From the NCBI RefSeq assembly GCF_000973105.1, contig NC_015844.1:1546501-1610500 (forward strand): a stretch of 64,000 bases of DNA. Reading direction: 5' to 3'. Positions 61,688 through 64,000 of this stretch are shown piece after piece (the stretch's first letter is position 1; every line of letters begins with the position of its first letter). The stretch comes from Zobellia galactanivorans (lineage in GTDB: Bacteria; Bacteroidota; Bacteroidia; Flavobacteriales; Flavobacteriaceae). Under the pieces are notes generated by a model that ran no database searches, was not told where the DNA came from, and saw only the letters and a list, made by a program, of their open reading frames with translations. Made by a program: the position numbers and the translations under genes.

Positions 61688-61948
61688 TTAAGCCTCGAAC
61701 GGCTCTATGGAAACATAAGATTTTCCACCAGCTTTCTTTTCAAACTTTACTAGTCCGTCTACACGGGCATGCAATGTATGGTCTTTACCGGCATACACAT
61801 TCTCACCTGGATTGTGTCTTGTACCACGTTGTCTAACGATGATATTTCCGGCAATAGCGGCTTGGCCACCAAAAATCTTAACGCCCAAGCGTTTCGATTC
61901 CGATTCCCTACCGTTTTTAGAACTACCTACACCTTTTTTGTGTGCCAT
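61688..61948 (-). CDS. rpmA: 50S ribosomal protein L27
   Basis: 86 residues. [29 protein letters not shown] and [19 protein letters not shown] are canonical. The N-terminus begins MAHKKG with no Firmicutes-type cleavable extension. Downstream of rplU by 82 bases. Confidence 0.98.
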   Translation of the reverse strand: MAHKKGVGSSKNGRESESKRLGVKIFGGQAAIAGNIIVRQRGTRHNPGENVYAGKDHTLHARVDGLVKFEKKAGGKSYVSIEPFEA

Positions 61949-62030
61949 GATATTAGGTTTTAAAAAGTGTTTCCCTCAGTAATCACTTAAAGGATACACT
62001 ATATTGATTATACTTTGTGGGGTTTGGCGA

Positions 62031-62675
62031 TTAGGCCTTACCACCGTCTAATTCGTCTTGCCATTTCTTCAACTCGTCCCACTTACCTTCAGCAGCTAAT
62101 TTAGCTTGTGCAGGCCAAGTATCGGTTACGTGGTTACCACGTACATCGGCGATGATCTCGGAAATTTTGGCGGCATCAGTCTTTGCCAATTCGGCAAAGG
62201 TAGAAACACCGGCTGCAATCAAGGTCTCGGCGATTTTCGGTCCGATACCTTCAATTTTTTTCAAATCATCTGCTTTTGCTGCTTTCTTGGGAGCGGCTTT
62301 TGGCGCAGCTTCCTTTTTGGCAGGCTTCTCCTCTTTCTTAGGAGCAGCAGCTTTCTTTCCACCTTTCGCAACGATACTCTCGATTACGATTTCGGTCAAA
62401 GCTTGACGGTGACCATTTTTCACTTGGTACCCTTTACGTCTCTTTTTCTTAAAGACGATTACTTTGTCACCTCTTAGGTGTTTCACGACTTTTGCCTCAA
62501 CAGCGGCTCCATCTATAGCCGGGGCGCCAACAGTAATGTCCGATCCGTCAGCTAAAAGAAGTACATTGTCAAAAGTTACCTTTTTTCCTTCTTCTGCCTG
62601 TAAACGGTGAACATACACTTTTTGGTCTTTCGCAACTTTAAATTGCTGCCCTGCCATCTCTACGATTGCGTACAT
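62031..62675 (-). CDS. rplU: 50S ribosomal protein L21 with helix-hairpin-helix C-terminal extension
   Basis: 214 residues, about twice the usual 103. Residues 1-103 are L21 (MYAIVEMAGQQFKVAKDQKV ... KKKRRKGYQVKNGHRQALTEIVI). Then a Lys/Ala/Pro linker (about 108-138) and a helix-hairpin-helix domain LKKIEGIGPKIAETLIAAGVSTFAELA (about 141-167) with a Trp-rich end (KWDELKKWQDELDGG). Flavobacterial L21 proteins often have such a tail. The tail may bind rRNA or DNA; its role is not known. Confidence 0.96.
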   Translation of the reverse strand: MYAIVEMAGQQFKVAKDQKVYVHRLQAEEGKKVTFDNVLLLADGSDITVGAPAIDGAAVEAKVVKHLRGDKVIVFKKKRRKGYQVKNGHRQALTEIVIESIVAKGGKKAAAPKKEEKPAKKEAAPKAAPKKAAKADDLKKIEGIGPKIAETLIAAGVSTFAELAKTDAAKISEIIADVRGNHVTDTWPAQAKLAAEGKWDELKKWQDELDGGKA

Positions 62676-62728
62676 AATTGTGTATATATTAGTTTATTGT
62701 TTCCGCCCATTTTTTCAATAAGCGGATG

Positions 62729-62758
62729 CAAATATACGCCTAAATCGTTAACCTACAA
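62729..62758 (-). promoter_or_regulatory. Strong promoter of rplU-rpmA
   Basis: Minus strand TTG (62758-62756), exactly 19 bases, TATATTTG (62736-62729), followed by C. Best match to the Bacteroidetes consensus in the window. Confidence 0.75.
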
Positions 62759-62810
62759 GCGTTTTTTATATATTTTACCCTCATTTTTCACGCTGAAAGT
62801 CCAAAAATAA

Positions 62811-62833
62811 AGCCGCAAATCATCTTTGCGGCT
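62811..62833 (-). terminator. Terminator of the DUF4199 gene
   Basis: Nine-base perfect stem AGCCGCAAA / TTTGCGGCT, loop TCATC, followed on the minus strand by TTATTTTTGG. Confidence 0.8.
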
Positions 62834-62860
62834 CCAACTTTACTTTATTCGAGGTAATCC

Positions 62861-63325
62861 TCAACTATGTTTAACCAATTTTCTTTTAAGATTACGGCTT
62901 GTTTTGAACAACTGCATAAACGAAAGTGTCAACACCAAAGTAGAGGCAAAGCCCATTATCGCAACGGTAAAAAATACGATTCCCTCAAAACTTTTGTAGT
63001 CTTTAAACCACACCGTAGAAAGTTGTTCTAAAAACAACAAGTTGATTTCCGTACTGTAAAATGCAAAGAAAATGGTAAACACCAATGTAGCCACAAAACC
63101 GGTCACAAGTCCGGCCGTAAAGCCTTTCCCGTAGTTAAAGCTATCGGGATTCTTCAGTTTAAAATACTTAATGGCCTCGTAAATTCCGAAACCGGTTATA
63201 AAACCGTTAAACAGACTAAAGAATATATTGGTGTGCAAATCAAACAAAGAGAGTATTAAAAAATAAGCAATTAGGCAACCGCTCGTAGCGATTCCGAATC
63301 GAATGGGTTGTGCAAATTGTTTCAT
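62861..63325 (-). CDS. DUF4199 membrane protein
   Basis: 154 residues with four transmembrane helices (about 8-28, 35-52, 68-92, 113-137). Pattern FNGFITGFGIYEAIKYFKLKNPDSFNYGKGFTAGLVTG is the DUF4199 landmark. Ends with a basic tail (KTSRNLKRKLVKHS). Function unknown; lies alone between rplU and the M16 protease. Confidence 0.88.
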   Translation of the reverse strand: MKQFAQPIRFGIATSGCLIAYFLILSLFDLHTNIFFSLFNGFITGFGIYEAIKYFKLKNPDSFNYGKGFTAGLVTGFVATLVFTIFFAFYSTEINLLFLEQLSTVWFKDYKSFEGIVFFTVAIMGFASTLVLTLSFMQLFKTSRNLKRKLVKHS

Positions 63326-63495
63326 TTTCTAAGTTTTTGAAGTTCAATTCTTTAAGTTAATAAAAAAAATAAAGCAACACCACAAAAGCGTGTTAAAGGA
63401 TGTTATTGCAGGTTATTTTTCTTACAAAAAATGAATATCTTCGTGTAACGATCTTTGGCAATCGTCCACTAATAATGCAACTAACACACTATATC

Positions 63496-64000
63496 ATGAA
63501 AAAAAAATTACTTATAGGAGGTTTTCTCCTTCTCATCGGGCTTTGCCTGCAAGCGCAAGAAGTAAAATATGAAGAGTACGACCTCGATAACGGCCTCCAT
63601 GTCATTCTCCATCAAGACAACTCGGCTCCCTTGGTCACTACTTCGGTCATGTACCATGTTGGGGGCAAAGACCGTACCGAAGGCCGTACAGGCTTCGCCC
63701 ATTTCTTTGAGCACCTACTCTTTGAGGGCACTAAAAATATAGAACGCGGAAAATGGTTTGAAATCGTTTCTTCCCACGGCGGAATAAACAACGCCAACAC
63801 CTCCCAAGACCGCACCTACTACTACGAAGTTTTTCCATCGAACAACCTAAAACTCGGGCTCTGGCTCGAATCGGAGCGTATGCTGCACCCCGTGATCGAC
63901 CAAAAGGGAGTAGAGACCCAACAAGAAGTGGTAAAAGAAGAAAAACGACTGCGATACGACAATAGGCCTTACGGCCAACTGATTTCGGAAGTTGGCAAAA
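63496..64000 (+). CDS. M16-family zinc peptidase, N-terminal part (runs off window)
   Basis: 168 residues to the edge. Signal peptide MKKKLLIGGFLLLIGLCLQAQ, then YDLDNGLHVILHQDNSAPLV and the inverted zinc motif HFFEH in TGFAHFFEHLLFEGT (about 66-80); the downstream EEKRLRYDNRPYG holds the third ligand Glu. Pitrilysin/processing-peptidase family, exported to the periplasm. No ORF stop is seen within the window. Confidence 0.93.
   Translation, partial: MKKKLLIGGFLLLIGLCLQAQEVKYEEYDLDNGLHVILHQDNSAPLVTTSVMYHVGGKDRTEGRTGFAHFFEHLLFEGTKNIERGKWFEIVSSHGGINNANTSQDRTYYYEVFPSNNLKLGLWLESERMLHPVIDQKGVETQQEVVKEEKRLRYDNRPYGQLISEVGK

Noticed and set aside
61426-61836. 136-residue plus-strand frame over the regulator N-terminus and rpmA
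   Set aside because: It is antisense to the signal peptide of the regulator and to rpmA, and reads through the rplU-rpmA terminator, so it is not a gene.
1-64000. CRISPR array, prophage or insertion sequence
   Set aside because: No regularly spaced repeats of the right size, no transposase or phage structural genes; the only long repeats are the two gene duplications noted.

Overview
The window is a stretch of a Bacteroidota chromosome, almost certainly a marine Flavobacteriaceae relative of Zobellia or Maribacter (genus is a guess). The evidence is the family content: TonB-dependent receptors with carboxypeptidase-like N-terminal domains, type IX secretion C-terminal sorting domains, many DUFs typical of flavobacteria (DUF4296, DUF4271, DUF3098, DUF3127, DUF4301, DUF4199, DUF2490) and recurrent promoters of the Bacteroidetes form TTG-N(16-20)-TAnnTTTG. 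I see no rRNA, tRNA, CRISPR array, prophage or insertion sequence. Genes are dense on both strands with short convergent overlaps.

Layout. 1-6.5 kb: a PhoR/PhoB-like two-component pair divergent from an internally duplicated beta-helix lipoprotein and a TonB-dependent receptor, with a tandem TTAAC-type repeat between them that looks like a Pho box. 6.7-7.6 kb: two tiny secreted proteins that are little more than a T9SS sorting domain. 7.6-20 kb: housekeeping genes (FKBP isomerase, LuxE-like protein, tyrS, SDR, DUF4296-pyrC-glycosyltransferase operon, GT39 mannosyltransferase-like gene, DUF4271-hemD, pckA). 20-31 kb: saccharopine-dehydrogenase-like enzyme, Lrp regulator, ferritin, Zn-protease, SemiSWEET, leuS, then the envelope operon ftsX-DUF3098-uppP-truB-TonB-like. 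31-41.7 kb: thioredoxin-like, tag, secreted and outer-membrane hypotheticals, aat, DUF3127, flavin reductase, orphan histidine kinase, HIT, greA, a degenerate Rieske-like lipoprotein and two metabolic enzymes.

41.7-54 kb is the most interesting part. A TonB-dependent receptor is preceded by a TPP riboswitch, so it is predicted to import thiamin or a precursor. A thiamine-binding-protein/PnuC-like/NadR-kinase-like/DUF4301 operon that would suit it lies 7 kb further on. Between the two sits a signalling module: a hybrid histidine kinase with Hpt domain, a convergent sigma-54-type response regulator, and four paralogous small secreted PepSY-like proteins. Three upstream regions in that array carry the same element (TTGGYATCAT, with GG-N10-TC) at a similar distance from the start codon, and GTGTGTA repeats further upstream. 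I propose this as a self-contained sigma-54 regulon; it is an inference from the sequence alone.

54-64 kb: Sfp-type transferase, ahcY, a phytase/TonB-dependent receptor operon next to a membrane-anchored TPR-LuxR regulator whose N-terminus is frameshifted, with a 32-bp-period direct repeat in the receptor promoter, then rplU-rpmA, DUF4199 and the start of an M16 protease. Together with the Pho-like locus at the left end, the phytase locus suggests attention to phosphate scavenging.
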